A stretch of 54,920 bases of DNA from Caldifarciminota bacterium. GTDB lineage: Bacteria; Hydrothermota; Hydrothermia; B15-G9. The position numbers and the translations under genes were made by a program. The stretch is from assembly GCA_015489175.1 (NCBI GenBank), contig WGAI01000037.1, forward strand, positions 1 through 54,920, written 5' to 3'. The notes beneath the pieces were generated by a model. It worked only from the letters and a program-made list of their open reading frames with translations. It had not been told where the DNA came from and ran no database searches. Positions 17,674-27,292 of this stretch are shown here, one piece after another. Each line of letters opens with the position of its first letter. The first letter of the stretch is position 1.

Positions 17674-18729
17674 TTACTTTTGTATAACAAATGGCCTAAA
17701 TCCATACAATGTTTCGATTTCCAGCGCCTCATCCTCCTCGTTTACGAGGAGGAGAAAAGCGTCAGTGGGCACTTTGTGAAGGCTAAAATCTCCGATAAAA
17801 CGGTATTCGTGCTCCATAACCCACCTGTCATCCCGGCCGTAAGGCTGAAAGTATGGCTTGAGCTCCTCTTTCAGCTTCCTGAAATCGTTTTCGTTGCCGT
17901 AGATAACAGGCTGGATGCCAAGCTCTATCGCGACATCCTTCCTTATCGCCACTCCGTAAGGTTCCCAGTAGTAGCGTGTTTTTGACGGTCTCCACTTCAT
18001 GAACTGTGCTGACTGAGATGGTGGCAGGCTGGTGAAAGATACGCCCCTTACCCCGCTCCTGAAGGCTGGCGAGCCGTAAATCATGCCGTTGTTCAGTATC
18101 GATTTGAGGTTTGAAAACGCTGAGTATGGGTATCTTTTCCCTGAGTTAATGATTTTTCTGAAAAAGTCCCGTTTGGTTTCGTGCGGAAGCGGCTCAAATG
18201 TTGTGTGCACCCAGTGGACGAGATGGTTCCAATCTGGTGGATCCACGATGTTCTCTGCAACGGGCTTTTTGAACCTGCCGCTGCAGTCCGAGTTGTAATC
18301 CACTTTGAACCTGTCAATGATGGATTTCATGGCCGAAAACTCTTTCAAAAGCCCATCGAAATTGCCGTTTTTCCTGATCGACACGGGAATCAGCACATCA
18401 GCCGCCTCGAAAATGGCTCTGTCTCTCGCTCGCCACCAATTCCTTCCTTTGCCTGAGACGATTTGAAGCTCAACTGAGAGAGGTTCCATCTCAAATTCCT
18501 GAACGATATGAGATGGTTCTGCCGAACGGGAAACAATGACCAGTGCTTTGCCGCCGAATTCCGCAACCGCCCACAGGACAAGCTCGTGGTTCTTAAGGCC
18601 GATGGATGTGACTACTTCCCACCCCATTTCGATGGCGTAGCGCACGGCTTTGAGCGTGTTCTGCACCCACAAATCGTCACCTAAAACGATTCTGCACTGG
18701 CGTGAGTTTAAAATGGCGGCTCGTTTCAT
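17674..18729 (-). CDS. SLOG-like Rossmann domain fused to an ART-like/DUF2971-like domain
   Basis: A 351-residue soluble protein with two parts. Residues 1-120 look like a DprA/SLOG nucleotide-binding fold: [20 protein letters not shown], a hydrophobic strand, then [23 protein letters not shown], which matches the RxR...AD...V...G pattern. Residues about 205-340 ([57 protein letters not shown]) match by eye the DUF2971/AbiGi-like fold proposed to be an ADP-ribosyltransferase relative. SLOG-effector fusions are frequent in phage-defence systems. The ATG at 18729 is preferred over TTG 18765, which lies in the promoter. No SD is present. It stands alone after the lon terminator. Confidence 0.7.
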   Translation of the reverse strand: MKRAAILNSRQCRIVLGDDLWVQNTLKAVRYAIEMGWEVVTSIGLKNHELVLWAVAEFGGKALVIVSRSAEPSHIVQEFEMEPLSVELQIVSGKGRNWWRARDRAIFEAADVLIPVSIRKNGNFDGLLKEFSAMKSIIDRFKVDYNSDCSGRFKKPVAENIVDPPDWNHLVHWVHTTFEPLPHETKRDFFRKIINSGKRYPYSAFSNLKSILNNGMIYGSPAFRSGVRGVSFTSLPPSQSAQFMKWRPSKTRYYWEPYGVAIRKDVAIELGIQPVIYGNENDFRKLKEELKPYFQPYGRDDRWVMEHEYRFIGDFSLHKVPTDAFLLLVNEEDEALEIETLYGFRPFVIQK

Positions 18730-18736
18730 GAACGAG

Positions 18737-18765
18737 AAAATAAGACAAAAATCCGCATTTTTCAA
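18737..18765 (-). promoter_or_regulatory. Promoter of the SLOG-ART-like gene
   Basis: Minus strand: TTGAAA (18765-18760), 17 nt, TATTTT (18742-18737), ending 7 nt before the ATG at 18729. It predicts a leaderless transcript. Confidence 0.55.
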
Positions 18766-18781
18766 CAGGTTGCAAATAAAA

Positions 18782-18801
18782 ACGGGGCCCGAAGGCCCCG
18801 T
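18782..18801 (-). terminator. Rho-independent terminator of the tig-clpP-clpX-lon operon
   Basis: Stem ACGGGGCC/GGCCCCGT with CGAA loop, then TTTTTATTTG on the minus strand, 30 nt beyond the lon stop. Confidence 0.88.
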
Positions 18802-18830
18802 CCTGTTTCAGGTTTATGCAAAATGACAGC

Positions 18831-21257
18831 TCACTGCATGCCTATCCACGCAGCGTATTCCTGCCCCTTGACATCGCCTATGCTCGCCCATGCGTTCTCA
18901 GGGAACACTTTTTCCACGAATTCATCGAGTGTTTCGACGAATATCAGCTCGATATTCTCTTTGATTTCCGCCTTCATCTCATCGATTTCAGGTCTGTTGG
19001 CTGCGGGCAACAGCACCCGTTTTATGCCGCTCCGCTTTGCAGCAAGTATCTTCTCCTCAAGTCCGCCGACAGGCAACACTTCACCCGTAAGTGTAATCTC
19101 TCCCGTCATGGCGATTTCGCCGGGAACAGGCGTTCTCGTGAGGGCTGAAATCATTGCTGCAAGGATTGCCACACCGGCCGAAGGCCCGTCCTTTGGAATT
19201 GCGCCTTCAGGCAAATGCAGATGGATGTCCACATTGGCGTAAAAGTCCTGCGGCAGGTTAAATCTGCGGTAATGAGCCCTGATGTAGGTCAGCGCCGCTT
19301 TTGCCGACTCCTTCATGACATCGCCGAGCTGACCAGTCAGGTTGAGCCCACCTTTGCCCTGCATTACAGCCACTTCAACCTTCAGGATTTCACCTCCGTA
19401 AGCTGTCCATGCAAGGCCGTAGGCTGCGCCAACAGGCAGGACTTTAACCGCTTCCTTCTTGCGGTATTTGGGTTTGCCGAGATAGCTCTCGAGGTTCTTT
19501 GCGGTTATGCGTGCCCCTTTCCCCCTCTCGACATAAAGCCGTGCCACTTTTCGCAAAACACGCGATATGACCCTTTCCAGCTCGCGCACACCGGCTTCTC
19601 TCGTGTATTCCCGTATCATCCTCATTATCGCTTCGTCGTCGAACCGCACCTTGCCTTTTGGAATGCCCACGCGCTCAATCTGTTTGGGAATGAGATGGCG
19701 CTTCGCTATCTGTAATTTTTCAAAGTCCAGATATCCGCGCAGCTTGATTACCTCCATTCTATCGAGGAGTGGGCGCGGTATCGTGTGCAAGGTGTTGGCT
19801 GTGGTGATGAAAAGGACTTCGGACAGGTCGAAATCTACCTCAATGTAGTGGTCCTGGAAGCTCTTGTTAACCTCAGGGTCAAGCACCTCCATGAGTGCGG
19901 CCTGGGGATCGCCTCGCCAGTCCTGACCGACCTTGTCAATTTCATCGAGGAGGAAAACCGGGTTCTTTGTGCCGGCTCTCCTGATTTGCTGAATTATTCT
20001 ACCCGGCATTGCACCGATGTATGTTCGCCTGTGTCCTCTGATTTCCGCTTCGTCCCTCAATCCGCCAAGCGAAATGCGGACAAATTTTCGTCCAAGCGCA
20101 CGGGCGATGGATTTTGCAAGTGATGTTTTGCCCACGCCGGGCGGCCCGACGAAGCAGATGACCTGCCCTTGAAGTTTACCCCTGAGTTTTAGAACCGAAA
20201 GGTATTCCAGTATCCGCTCTTTAGGTTCTTCAAGCCCGTAATGGTCCTCATCTAACACCTTGCGGGCATGTTTGATGTCGAGGTTGTCTTCGCTCCTCCT
20301 GCTCCACGGCAGGCTGACCATCCAATCGAGATAATTCCTTATCACCGTTGCCTCAGGCGACATCGGCGGCATCCTGCGTAGCTTCTTGAGCTCGGACATG
20401 GCGCGCTCCTCGACCTCCGGTGGCATTCCGGCGTTCTTTATCTTCTCCTCGATGACCAGAAACTCATCCTCTTCCTCGTATCCAAGCTCCTTCTGAATCT
20501 CTTTCAGCTCCTGTTGGAGGAAATACTGGCGCTGGCTTTTGTTCATCTCCTCGCGAACGCGCTTTTCAATTTCCATTTTGAGCTTCTGGAATTCCAGCTC
20601 GCGGATCAAGATGGAAACCACCTTGTGGAGCATGTCTTTGACGGACGGCATGGACAGGATTTCGATTTTCTCCTCGGTCGAGCCGGGCACATACGGCCCG
20701 AACGCCGTAACAAACATGTAAGGGTCGGAAAGCGCACGGGAGTTTATAAGTTCCACGACCTCCTCTGGTATATTGGCATGTGTGCCCTGCAGGTAGGTGC
20801 GGAAGTAGTCGAGTGCCAGTCTTACGAGTTGCTTCTCCTCGTTCGAGTTCGCAAATTTAACAGGTGCAGGTGTGACGACGGCCTCAAAGTATTCGTCTGT
20901 TTCGTTGTAGTAGAAATCCTCGATTTTCACCCTGTAAAGGCCTTGGATGAGCGCTCTAATGCTGCCGTCCGGAGGGTTTATGTGCTGGATAAAGCGTGCA
21001 ACGACGCCGTAGGAGGCTATGTCGTCCTTTGTGGGTTCCTCAATGGATGCATCGACTTGAGGCACAAAGACTGCAAGCTGGTCGGTTGCCAGTGCCGTCC
21101 GCGCAGCGTGCAGCGAAAACGGCCTCGCAATGAATATAGGTAAGGCAGAGTTGGGGAAGATGACTACATCCCTCAATGGGATAGCCGGAAACACGCTCTT
21201 GTCTTTCATGTCCTTGCTTTCATTGTTTTCATTTTTGTTATTTTTCTTGAATATCAT
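18831..21257 (-). CDS. lon: ATP-dependent protease Lon
   Basis: An 808-residue Lon of normal length. The N-terminal substrate-binding domain starts at [15 protein letters not shown] (about residue 26). The AAA+ module has Walker [10 protein letters not shown] at 371-379 and Walker [10 protein letters not shown]. The proteolytic domain carries the Ser693-Lys736 dyad in PKDGPSAG and GGLEEK. It degrades misfolded and regulatory proteins in the cytoplasm. A Lys/Asn-rich 20-residue lead precedes the first domain. It starts within the clpX stop (ATGA) and ends the operon before the terminator at 18801. Confidence 0.98.
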   Translation of the reverse strand: MIFKKNNKNENNESKDMKDKSVFPAIPLRDVVIFPNSALPIFIARPFSLHAARTALATDQLAVFVPQVDASIEEPTKDDIASYGVVARFIQHINPPDGSIRALIQGLYRVKIEDFYYNETDEYFEAVVTPAPVKFANSNEEKQLVRLALDYFRTYLQGTHANIPEEVVELINSRALSDPYMFVTAFGPYVPGSTEEKIEILSMPSVKDMLHKVVSILIRELEFQKLKMEIEKRVREEMNKSQRQYFLQQELKEIQKELGYEEEDEFLVIEEKIKNAGMPPEVEERAMSELKKLRRMPPMSPEATVIRNYLDWMVSLPWSRRSEDNLDIKHARKVLDEDHYGLEEPKERILEYLSVLKLRGKLQGQVICFVGPPGVGKTSLAKSIARALGRKFVRISLGGLRDEAEIRGHRRTYIGAMPGRIIQQIRRAGTKNPVFLLDEIDKVGQDWRGDPQAALMEVLDPEVNKSFQDHYIEVDFDLSEVLFITTANTLHTIPRPLLDRMEVIKLRGYLDFEKLQIAKRHLIPKQIERVGIPKGKVRFDDEAIMRMIREYTREAGVRELERVISRVLRKVARLYVERGKGARITAKNLESYLGKPKYRKKEAVKVLPVGAAYGLAWTAYGGEILKVEVAVMQGKGGLNLTGQLGDVMKESAKAALTYIRAHYRRFNLPQDFYANVDIHLHLPEGAIPKDGPSAGVAILAAMISALTRTPVPGEIAMTGEITLTGEVLPVGGLEEKILAAKRSGIKRVLLPAANRPEIDEMKAEIKENIELIFVETLDEFVEKVFPENAWASIGDVKGQEYAAWIGMQ

Positions 21258-22534
21258 AGTTTTGCCCTTCTTTTTCTCCTGATTTCTCTGGCTGTAATGA
21301 TATGCGGTTCTTCGCCTTTTTCAATGGTGTCAGCTGTAACCACCACCTCAACAACATCTTTCATCGACGGGAGCTTGAACATGGTGTCAAGCAAAGCGGA
21401 TTCGATGATCGCCCTCAGGCCGCGCGCACCGGTCTTCCGCTTTATTGCCACACGAGCTATAGCACTTAGCCCGTCTTCGGTTATCACTAAACGCACGCCT
21501 TCCGTCTCGAAATACTTCTCGAACTGGCGCAATACGGAATTGCGGGGTTCGGTCAAGATCCGAATTAGGTGTTCCTCGTTGAGCGGATGGAGCGGAGCGA
21601 TTATCGGGACCCTGCCGACCAATTCAGGTATAAGTCCATATTTCACAAGGTCTTCAGGTTCGATGTAGAACAGTATCTCGTCGTCAGGTATATCAACGGG
21701 GTCGATCTCCTCTGTCGCAAATCCCATGCTCCTGCCCTTTCTCAGCCTTTCCCTTATGATCTCCTGAATTCCATCGAAAGTTCCGCCTAAGATGAACAAT
21801 ATGTTGCTCGTGTCGAGCTGAATAAACGGCTGTTCGGGGTGCTTTCGCCCGCCTTCCGGCGGCACATTTGCAACTGTCCCTTCGATAATCTTCAAGAGGG
21901 CCTGCTGCACCCCCTCGCCTGAGACATCCCTCGTGATTGATGGGGATTCGGATTTACGGGCCAGTTTGTCTATCTCGTCGAGGTAGATTATCCCTTCCTC
22001 GGCGGCCTCTACATCGTAATCGGTCACCTGAAGCAATCTCGAGAGGATATTTTCGACATCCTCGCCCACATAACCTGCTTCTGTGAGCGGGGTTGCATCG
22101 TAGATTGTGAATGGGACATCTAAAAATCTGGCGAGCGTTTTCGCCAGCAAAGTTTTTCCGGTCCCAGTAGGGCCAATCAGGAGCACATTCGACTTGTCGA
22201 ACTCGACATCGCTGTTGCGGTAAGGAAACTGCAACCGCTTGTAGTGATTGTAAACTGCAACAGAAATGACCTTTTTGGCATATTCCTGTCCGACGACATA
22301 CTGGTCGAGGTATTCCTTGATCTTTTCCGGCGGGGGCGGCGCAATCCGTTTGCTTTCAGCTTCCCGTTCCTCTTCCTCGATAAGGATTTCATAGGCTAAT
22401 TTCACGCAATCCGCACAGATGTAAGCGTTGGCCCCTGCAATGAGCTTGCCGGTGACCGATTCAGGACGACCGCAGAACGAGCATCTACGCTCAACCTTTT
22501 TTCTGTTCTTTTGGCCCGTTTTTCCTGTGCTCAT
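21254..22534 (-). CDS. clpX: ATP-dependent Clp protease unfoldase ClpX
   Basis: A 426-residue AAA+ unfoldase that feeds substrates to ClpP. The N-terminal C4 zinc finger is Cys18, Cys21, Cys40, Cys43. Walker A GPTGTGKT spans 121-128, Walker B is IIYLDEIDK, and the RERLRKG and [10 protein letters not shown] segments are present. The ClpP-contacting loop would lie in [25 protein letters not shown] lies 5 nt before the ATG at 22534, inside the 3' end of clpP. The 44-nt overlap with clpP is longer than usual but required by the zinc finger. Confidence 0.98.
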   Translation of the reverse strand: MSTGKTGQKNRKKVERRCSFCGRPESVTGKLIAGANAYICADCVKLAYEILIEEEEREAESKRIAPPPPEKIKEYLDQYVVGQEYAKKVISVAVYNHYKRLQFPYRNSDVEFDKSNVLLIGPTGTGKTLLAKTLARFLDVPFTIYDATPLTEAGYVGEDVENILSRLLQVTDYDVEAAEEGIIYLDEIDKLARKSESPSITRDVSGEGVQQALLKIIEGTVANVPPEGGRKHPEQPFIQLDTSNILFILGGTFDGIQEIIRERLRKGRSMGFATEEIDPVDIPDDEILFYIEPEDLVKYGLIPELVGRVPIIAPLHPLNEEHLIRILTEPRNSVLRQFEKYFETEGVRLVITEDGLSAIARVAIKRKTGARGLRAIIESALLDTMFKLPSMKDVVEVVVTADTIEKGEEPHIITAREIRRKRRAKL

Positions 22535-23135
22535 GTGACCTCAGCTCCTTACGCGACACAATAACACTGTCGATTATGCCATATTTTTTCGCCTCTTCGG
22601 CAGACATGAAGAAATTGCGGTCCGTGTCACGCTCAATCTTATCGATGGGCTGGCCGGTATGTTTAGCGAGAATCTCGTTGATGATCTGGCGCAGCCTCAT
22701 TATTTCGCGCGCATGGATGGCAATGTCGATGGCCTGCCCCTCTACGCCCCCCATCGGCTGGTGAATCATTATCCTGGAATGAGGCAGAGCAAATCTTTTG
22801 CCTTTCGAGCCAGCGGCCAGTAAAACGGCCGCCATCGAAGCCGCCATGCCGACGCAGATGGTCGTTACATCGGGTTTCACATATTGCATCGTGTCGTAAA
22901 TTGCCAGTCCGGACGAAATTATCCCGCCCGGCGAATTTATGTAAAGGTAAATGTCCTTTTCCGGATCCTCAGCTTCGAGGAACAGAAGCTGGGCTATGAC
23001 AAGATTGGCAACACGATCATCGATAGGACTGCCGATGAAAACTATGCGGTCCTTGAGGAGGCGGGAATAGATGTCATATACCCGCTCTCCTCTTGCTGTT
23101 TGTTCTATGACATAAGGCACATATTGTGCTTTCAC
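22491..23135 (-). CDS. clpP: ATP-dependent Clp protease proteolytic subunit ClpP, with Asn at the catalytic Asp site
   Basis: A 214-residue ClpP. Ser100 (GMAASMAA) and His125 (MIHQPMGG) of the triad are present. Counting 49 residues from the His, as in E. coli ClpP (His122 to Asp171), falls on Asn174 in DTDRNFFMS, where most ClpPs have Asp. The codon is AAT. Listeria ClpP1 is a known case with Asn there and altered activation. The N-terminal propeptide region and handle domain look normal. A Lys/Arg/Gly-rich C-terminal tail overlaps clpX. Start ATGA overlaps tig. It is the only clpP in the window. Confidence 0.97.
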   Translation of the reverse strand: MKAQYVPYVIEQTARGERVYDIYSRLLKDRIVFIGSPIDDRVANLVIAQLLFLEAEDPEKDIYLYINSPGGIISSGLAIYDTMQYVKPDVTTICVGMAASMAAVLLAAGSKGKRFALPHSRIMIHQPMGGVEGQAIDIAIHAREIMRLRQIINEILAKHTGQPIDKIERDTDRNFFMSAEEAKKYGIIDSVIVSRKELRSHEHRKNGPKEQKKG

Positions 23136-24397
23136 TCGAAAACCACCTCCACTTTAACGCCGCCCTTGAGGTATTCCCATGCTTTGCGGCGTTTAATATC
23201 TTCTTTTATTCTTTCCATGACCTCTTCGTATCTCCCGCGCTTTTTGAGCTCCTGAACATAAGCATCCACGGCAAGACGATTTTCTTTTGCCAGCTTATTC
23301 AACTCTTCCTGAATTTCCTCATCGGTGGTCTCAGGTTCAATCTCCTCAATGGTGTTGAAGATGACTATCTCCTTGATTGCGAGCTCAGTGGCAACCTGCT
23401 CGATAAGGGCTTTAAGCTCGCCTTCGGGCTCATCTTTCAGGCCGAACACCCTTTCACGCAGGAACTTCTTGTTGCTGTCAATCATAAATTGCGGAACTTC
23501 AAAGCCGACGACTTCATGGATTTTCAGTGCGATTTCGGTTTCAAGGTCTTTTTCGGAATTCTCATGTACTTTTTTCTCAAGCTCTTCCTGAATTTTCTGA
23601 CGCATGTCTTCGACTGACTCATAGCCCAGATCCTGGGCCACTTCGTCATCCAATTCGGGCACAACAAATTCGCGGACAGACCTAATGTGATAGACATACT
23701 TTAATTTCCTTGTCTTTCCATCTTCCAGTTTTACATCTTCTTCCAGCTCAACGGTGTCGTCGGCCTTCTTTCCCACAAATTGGGACAAAAGGCCTTCAGA
23801 AATTTCCTTTTTGTCAAGTGCCAGCATCCTGTTTTCGTATTTTTTGATAGGTCTTAGTTTCCCTTTAGGCGTGTGCTCGTATATGGTGAGATCAAAAAAT
23901 ATGAAGTCTCCTTCTTTTGCTTCTCTGTCAACTGGAACATACTCGCCAAGTTTCGCGAGTTGCCGTTCTATTTCCTGATCCACATCGGCGCTTGTTACCT
24001 TCTTTATCCGCTTGACTACTTCTAACTTGGAAAGCGGTGGGAGGTCAAATCTCGGAATCGTGTCGAATTCGACCGTCACCGTGTAACCGCTGCCATCCGG
24101 CTTTTCCCTGAAGTCTGTGAACTCTATATTGCTCACATATCCAATCTTCCTGGCCTTAAGCTCTTTGTCAAAAAAGAATTTTGTCGCATCTTCAATGGCA
24201 TCGGCTTTTATAGCCGAGCCATACCTTGTCATAACAACGGCATCAGGTGCTTTACCCACTCTGAAGCCGGGTATACGGGCGATCTTTTTGTATCTTTTAA
24301 GTGCCTCACGCTCAAATTTTTCTAAATCCGAAGCTGGTATATCGAGAGTTATTACCCTGTGAACTTTTTTATCATCAGGTGTTAAAAGTCTTGCCAT
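23132..24397 (-). CDS. tig: Trigger factor (ribosome-associated chaperone/prolyl isomerase)
   Basis: A 421-residue trigger factor. The ribosome-docking signature [14 protein letters not shown] is near residue 43. An FKBP-type PPIase region spans about 155-245 ([28 protein letters not shown]). The rest is the helical C-terminal chaperone arms ([15 protein letters not shown]). It binds nascent chains at the exit tunnel. AAGGAGGG precedes the ATG. It heads the tig-clpP-clpX-lon operon, a common protein-quality-control arrangement. Confidence 0.96.
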   Translation of the reverse strand: MARLLTPDDKKVHRVITLDIPASDLEKFEREALKRYKKIARIPGFRVGKAPDAVVMTRYGSAIKADAIEDATKFFFDKELKARKIGYVSNIEFTDFREKPDGSGYTVTVEFDTIPRFDLPPLSKLEVVKRIKKVTSADVDQEIERQLAKLGEYVPVDREAKEGDFIFFDLTIYEHTPKGKLRPIKKYENRMLALDKKEISEGLLSQFVGKKADDTVELEEDVKLEDGKTRKLKYVYHIRSVREFVVPELDDEVAQDLGYESVEDMRQKIQEELEKKVHENSEKDLETEIALKIHEVVGFEVPQFMIDSNKKFLRERVFGLKDEPEGELKALIEQVATELAIKEIVIFNTIEEIEPETTDEEIQEELNKLAKENRLAVDAYVQELKKRGRYEEVMERIKEDIKRRKAWEYLKGGVKVEVVFE

Positions 24398-24510
24398 TAT
24401 TTTCCCTCCTTGAGATAAGTGCTTGAAATTTGTGCTTTTGCAAGGTTAGAAGGGTAAAGGAAAAATCCAGTTTTAACAACTTGTAGCGGTTGGCGCAAAA
24501 TAAAAAAGAA

Positions 24511-24583
24511 AGCCACCGGGCGGATTCGAACCGCCGACCTACGGTTTACGAAACCGTTGCTCTGCCGACTGAGCTACGGTGGC
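24511..24583 (-). tRNA. tRNA-Thr (anticodon CGT)
   Basis: 73 nt with a 7-bp acceptor stem GCCACCG/CGGTGGC, D arm GCTC...GAGC, anticodon stem ACGGT/ACCGT around loop TTCGTAA, T arm GGCGG TTCGAAT CCGCC and discriminator T. It reads ACG codons. CCA is not encoded. A run of T (TTCTTTTTT) follows at once and probably terminates transcription. Confidence 0.95.
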
Positions 24584-24601
24584 AATTTTGTGAGGAGCTA
24601 A

Positions 24602-24630
24602 ATTTTAACATGGGGGATAAATTTAAACAA
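24602..24630 (-). promoter_or_regulatory. Promoter of tRNA-Thr
   Basis: Minus strand: TTGTTT (24630-24625), 17 nt, TAAAAT (24607-24602), 18 nt before the tRNA. Confidence 0.55.
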
Positions 24631-24755
24631 GCGTCAGAATTGGCTGACCTGAGGGATAGCCGAACCATCCATCCTCTGCCTGTCTCACGCTAAAATCGAA
24701 CTCAGACGGTTACGCTTCACATTGTGATACCCCTCAGTCAAGTGCAAAAGCGTTT

Positions 24756-26144
24756 TTATCTGTTCAAAATGTGGATTGCTTTCCCATCGACTGCCTCGGC
24801 GGCCTCCATCAGGGTCTCCGATAGGGTTGGATGAGGATGAACCGTTGAACCAAGATCCTCGACCGTAAGACCGTTTTGTATTGCAATGACTGCCTCTCCT
24901 ATTAGGTTGGACGCGTCCGGACCGATGATGTGGACGCCAAGAACACGGCCGCTGTCTGCCTCGGCAACGATTTTGGTAAATCCCTCAAGATAACCCATAG
25001 ACAGAGCCCGCCCGTTTGCGCCGAACGGGAACTTGCCCGTGCGGACATCGATGCCCTTTTCCTTCGCCTCGCTCTCTGTCAGCCCTGCTGTGGCTATCTC
25101 AGGATCGGTGAATATCGCTGCGGGTATGATCGGCATGTCCCTTTTATCGCGCACTCCCGCAATAATTTCGGCCACCATGACGCCTTCCTTGTGGGCTTTG
25201 TGCGCGAGCAACGGCATAGAAGCCACATCCCCGATGGCGTAAATCCCTTCAACGGATGTCATGAACCTATCGTCCGTGGTTATAAATCCTCGTCTGTCAG
25301 TTTTGACGCCGAGTTCATCAAGCCCAAACCCTTTGCTCCTCGGCCGGCGTCCGATCGCTACCATCACTTTGTCAGCCTCAACTTTAACTTCCTTATCCCC
25401 CTGCCTTGCGATTAGAGTGACTTTTCCATTGTCTGTATCTATGGCTTCCACTCTCGTGCCCGTGAGCACCTTAATCTTCATGCGTTTGAGAAATCTGAGC
25501 ATCAGGGAGGCGATATCCTTGTCGATGCCGGGTAAAACCTGATCCATCATCTCAACGATAGTCACATTGGTGCCAAGTCTGGCATAGGTCATACCTATCT
25601 CGAGCCCTATCACGCCGCCGCCGACGATTGCAAGGTTCAGGGAGGAGGGGTCGAGTTTCAGGTCAAGCAGTTCCTTGCTTGTGAGGATGTTCTCGCCATC
25701 GAATTCGATGCCGGGGATAGGTAGCGGTTCCGAGCCGGTGGCAACGATGATGTTCTCCGCAGTGTAAACCTCTCCGTCAACCACCACTTCGCCTGGAGCG
25801 CGAACAACAGCGTCTCCCATTACGAAATTAACTCCATTTCCTTTGAAAAGAGTCTCTATGCCTCTGGCGAGCTTTGCGGAGACCGATTCCTTCCACGACT
25901 TCAGCTTGCCCATATCTACGGAGATGTTTTCAACGGTTATCCCGGCCCTTGAATACCTCTTCGGCGCATGCATCGCCTCTGTAGCAGAGATCAGGGCTTT
26001 GGTCGGTATGCATCCGTAATGGAGGCAGGTGCCGCCGATTTTGTCCTTTTCGACAACAAGGACGCTTTTTTTCAACTGTGCAAGACGGATGGCTGCCACA
26101 TACCCGGCTGAACCGGCGCCAATGACGATCGCATCGAATTTCAT
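24756..26144 (-). CDS. lpdA: Dihydrolipoyl dehydrogenase
   Basis: A 462-residue FAD/NAD disulfide oxidoreductase. It has the FAD motif GAGSAGYVAA at residue 9, the redox-active disulfide Cys40-Cys45 in GGTCLHYGCIPTK, the NAD motif IVGGGVIGLEIG, YAIGDVAS, and the C-terminal HPHPTLSE with the catalytic His-Glu pair. It reoxidises lipoamide in 2-oxoacid dehydrogenases or the glycine cleavage system. No E1/E2 or gcv gene is nearby, so the partner complex is elsewhere. Its start overlaps the holA stop by ATGA. Confidence 0.95.
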   Translation of the reverse strand: MKFDAIVIGAGSAGYVAAIRLAQLKKSVLVVEKDKIGGTCLHYGCIPTKALISATEAMHAPKRYSRAGITVENISVDMGKLKSWKESVSAKLARGIETLFKGNGVNFVMGDAVVRAPGEVVVDGEVYTAENIIVATGSEPLPIPGIEFDGENILTSKELLDLKLDPSSLNLAIVGGGVIGLEIGMTYARLGTNVTIVEMMDQVLPGIDKDIASLMLRFLKRMKIKVLTGTRVEAIDTDNGKVTLIARQGDKEVKVEADKVMVAIGRRPRSKGFGLDELGVKTDRRGFITTDDRFMTSVEGIYAIGDVASMPLLAHKAHKEGVMVAEIIAGVRDKRDMPIIPAAIFTDPEIATAGLTESEAKEKGIDVRTGKFPFGANGRALSMGYLEGFTKIVAEADSGRVLGVHIIGPDASNLIGEAVIAIQNGLTVEDLGSTVHPHPTLSETLMEAAEAVDGKAIHILNR

Positions 26145-27181
26145 CTCTTTTTCCTCCTTTTTGATTTACCGCTTGAAATATGAATTAAAACCTCAAGGAA
26201 CATCGTTTTCAAAAGCGTGGGACTGTCCTGAGGGTAAGTTTTCATGGCCATATCTGCTTCGACAAAACTGTCAAACACGGCCAGAAGCTCATAAACCCGC
26301 TTTTTACTGACAAACTCACGGTATTTTCTCACTAAGAATGACGGGAGCCTGACGCGCTGCTCGCCGTTTTTCAGGCTCAGCATCTTGACGAAAGAGCTCG
26401 CCGTTGTGGCCATTATCTGTCCAGCATAGACCCCATCGTTCAGGAGTACCTCGATGGTGGAAATTAGGGCTCTGCTGTTTCCATCCACAAGCATATTGGT
26501 TATCGCAAGCCCTTCTGCTTCACCAGAAGCGGCAAGGAAATTTAACATAGCCGCTTTGTCTATTTCACCGCCGTTTTCACCGAAATAAAGTGCTATTTTG
26601 TCCAGCTCATTGAGGATTGGTCTCATCTTGTCGGGCAATAGGTTGATGAACTCCTGCCACACCATGCGGTTGACTTTGAGCTTTCGCTTATCCAGCTCCC
26701 TTTTCAGCCACTGCTTGAACAGCGGCCCATCTTTGTCAAGAGTGGGGAAATGCACATAAACTGTTTGAGACGGAAGTATCTTTTTCAAACTTTTCTCAAT
26801 TCTGGATGGTTTGATGGAATAGTTTGTCTTGAACCACCTTTTAGATAACTCCTCAACGGAATCAGCGACAAGGATTATCACTCCATTTCGGATGGCCTCG
26901 TGAGCTCTAAACCCCATTTTCCAGTTCTTCAGTCTGTAAACCTGCCTAACTACCTCAACAATCGTAGAACTACTGCCGAAAAGATCGAGTTTACCAAGCT
27001 CCTGGAGAATGGCAGATGGCGTAGTTTCATCGCCCCAGAACACCCGTTTTTCAGCTTTAAGTCTTTCGACCATCCGGTCTATGGCGACATCTATGAGATA
27101 GTCCTCATCTCCTAAGAAAAAATAAAACGGGGAAAGCTTTATTCCCTGTATTTTCTTTAAAAATTCAATTCCATCAAGCAT
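26141..27181 (-). CDS. holA: DNA polymerase III subunit delta
   Basis: A 346-residue clamp-loader subunit. The N-terminal beta-clamp contact region is FYFFLGDEDYLIDVAIDRMVERL, followed by FGSSSTIVEV, IEKSLKKILPSQTVYVHFP, the LPDKMRPILNELDKIALYFG hinge and a helical C-terminal collar domain (LAITNMLVDGNSRALISTIEVLLNDG pattern). The P-loop is absent, as expected for delta. A basic tail KSKRRKKR ends the protein. It is divergent from the saccharopine dehydrogenase gene and co-transcribed with lpdA. Confidence 0.93.
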   Translation of the reverse strand: MLDGIEFLKKIQGIKLSPFYFFLGDEDYLIDVAIDRMVERLKAEKRVFWGDETTPSAILQELGKLDLFGSSSTIVEVVRQVYRLKNWKMGFRAHEAIRNGVIILVADSVEELSKRWFKTNYSIKPSRIEKSLKKILPSQTVYVHFPTLDKDGPLFKQWLKRELDKRKLKVNRMVWQEFINLLPDKMRPILNELDKIALYFGENGGEIDKAAMLNFLAASGEAEGLAITNMLVDGNSRALISTIEVLLNDGVYAGQIMATTASSFVKMLSLKNGEQRVRLPSFLVRKYREFVSKKRVYELLAVFDSFVEADMAMKTYPQDSPTLLKTMFLEVLIHISSGKSKRRKKR

Positions 27182-27292
27182 GAGGAATAAATTTTAAAGG
27201 TTTTTGAAATGCTTTAAAATTTAGCATGTGCGATGTCATTATTCGCATTCAATCAAAATCCCCCTTTGTAAAAATCAGAAAGGAGCGGAAAG

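Noticed and set aside
20514-21143. 209-codon plus-strand frame
   Set aside because: Fully antisense to lon, with no SD and no recognisable sequence.
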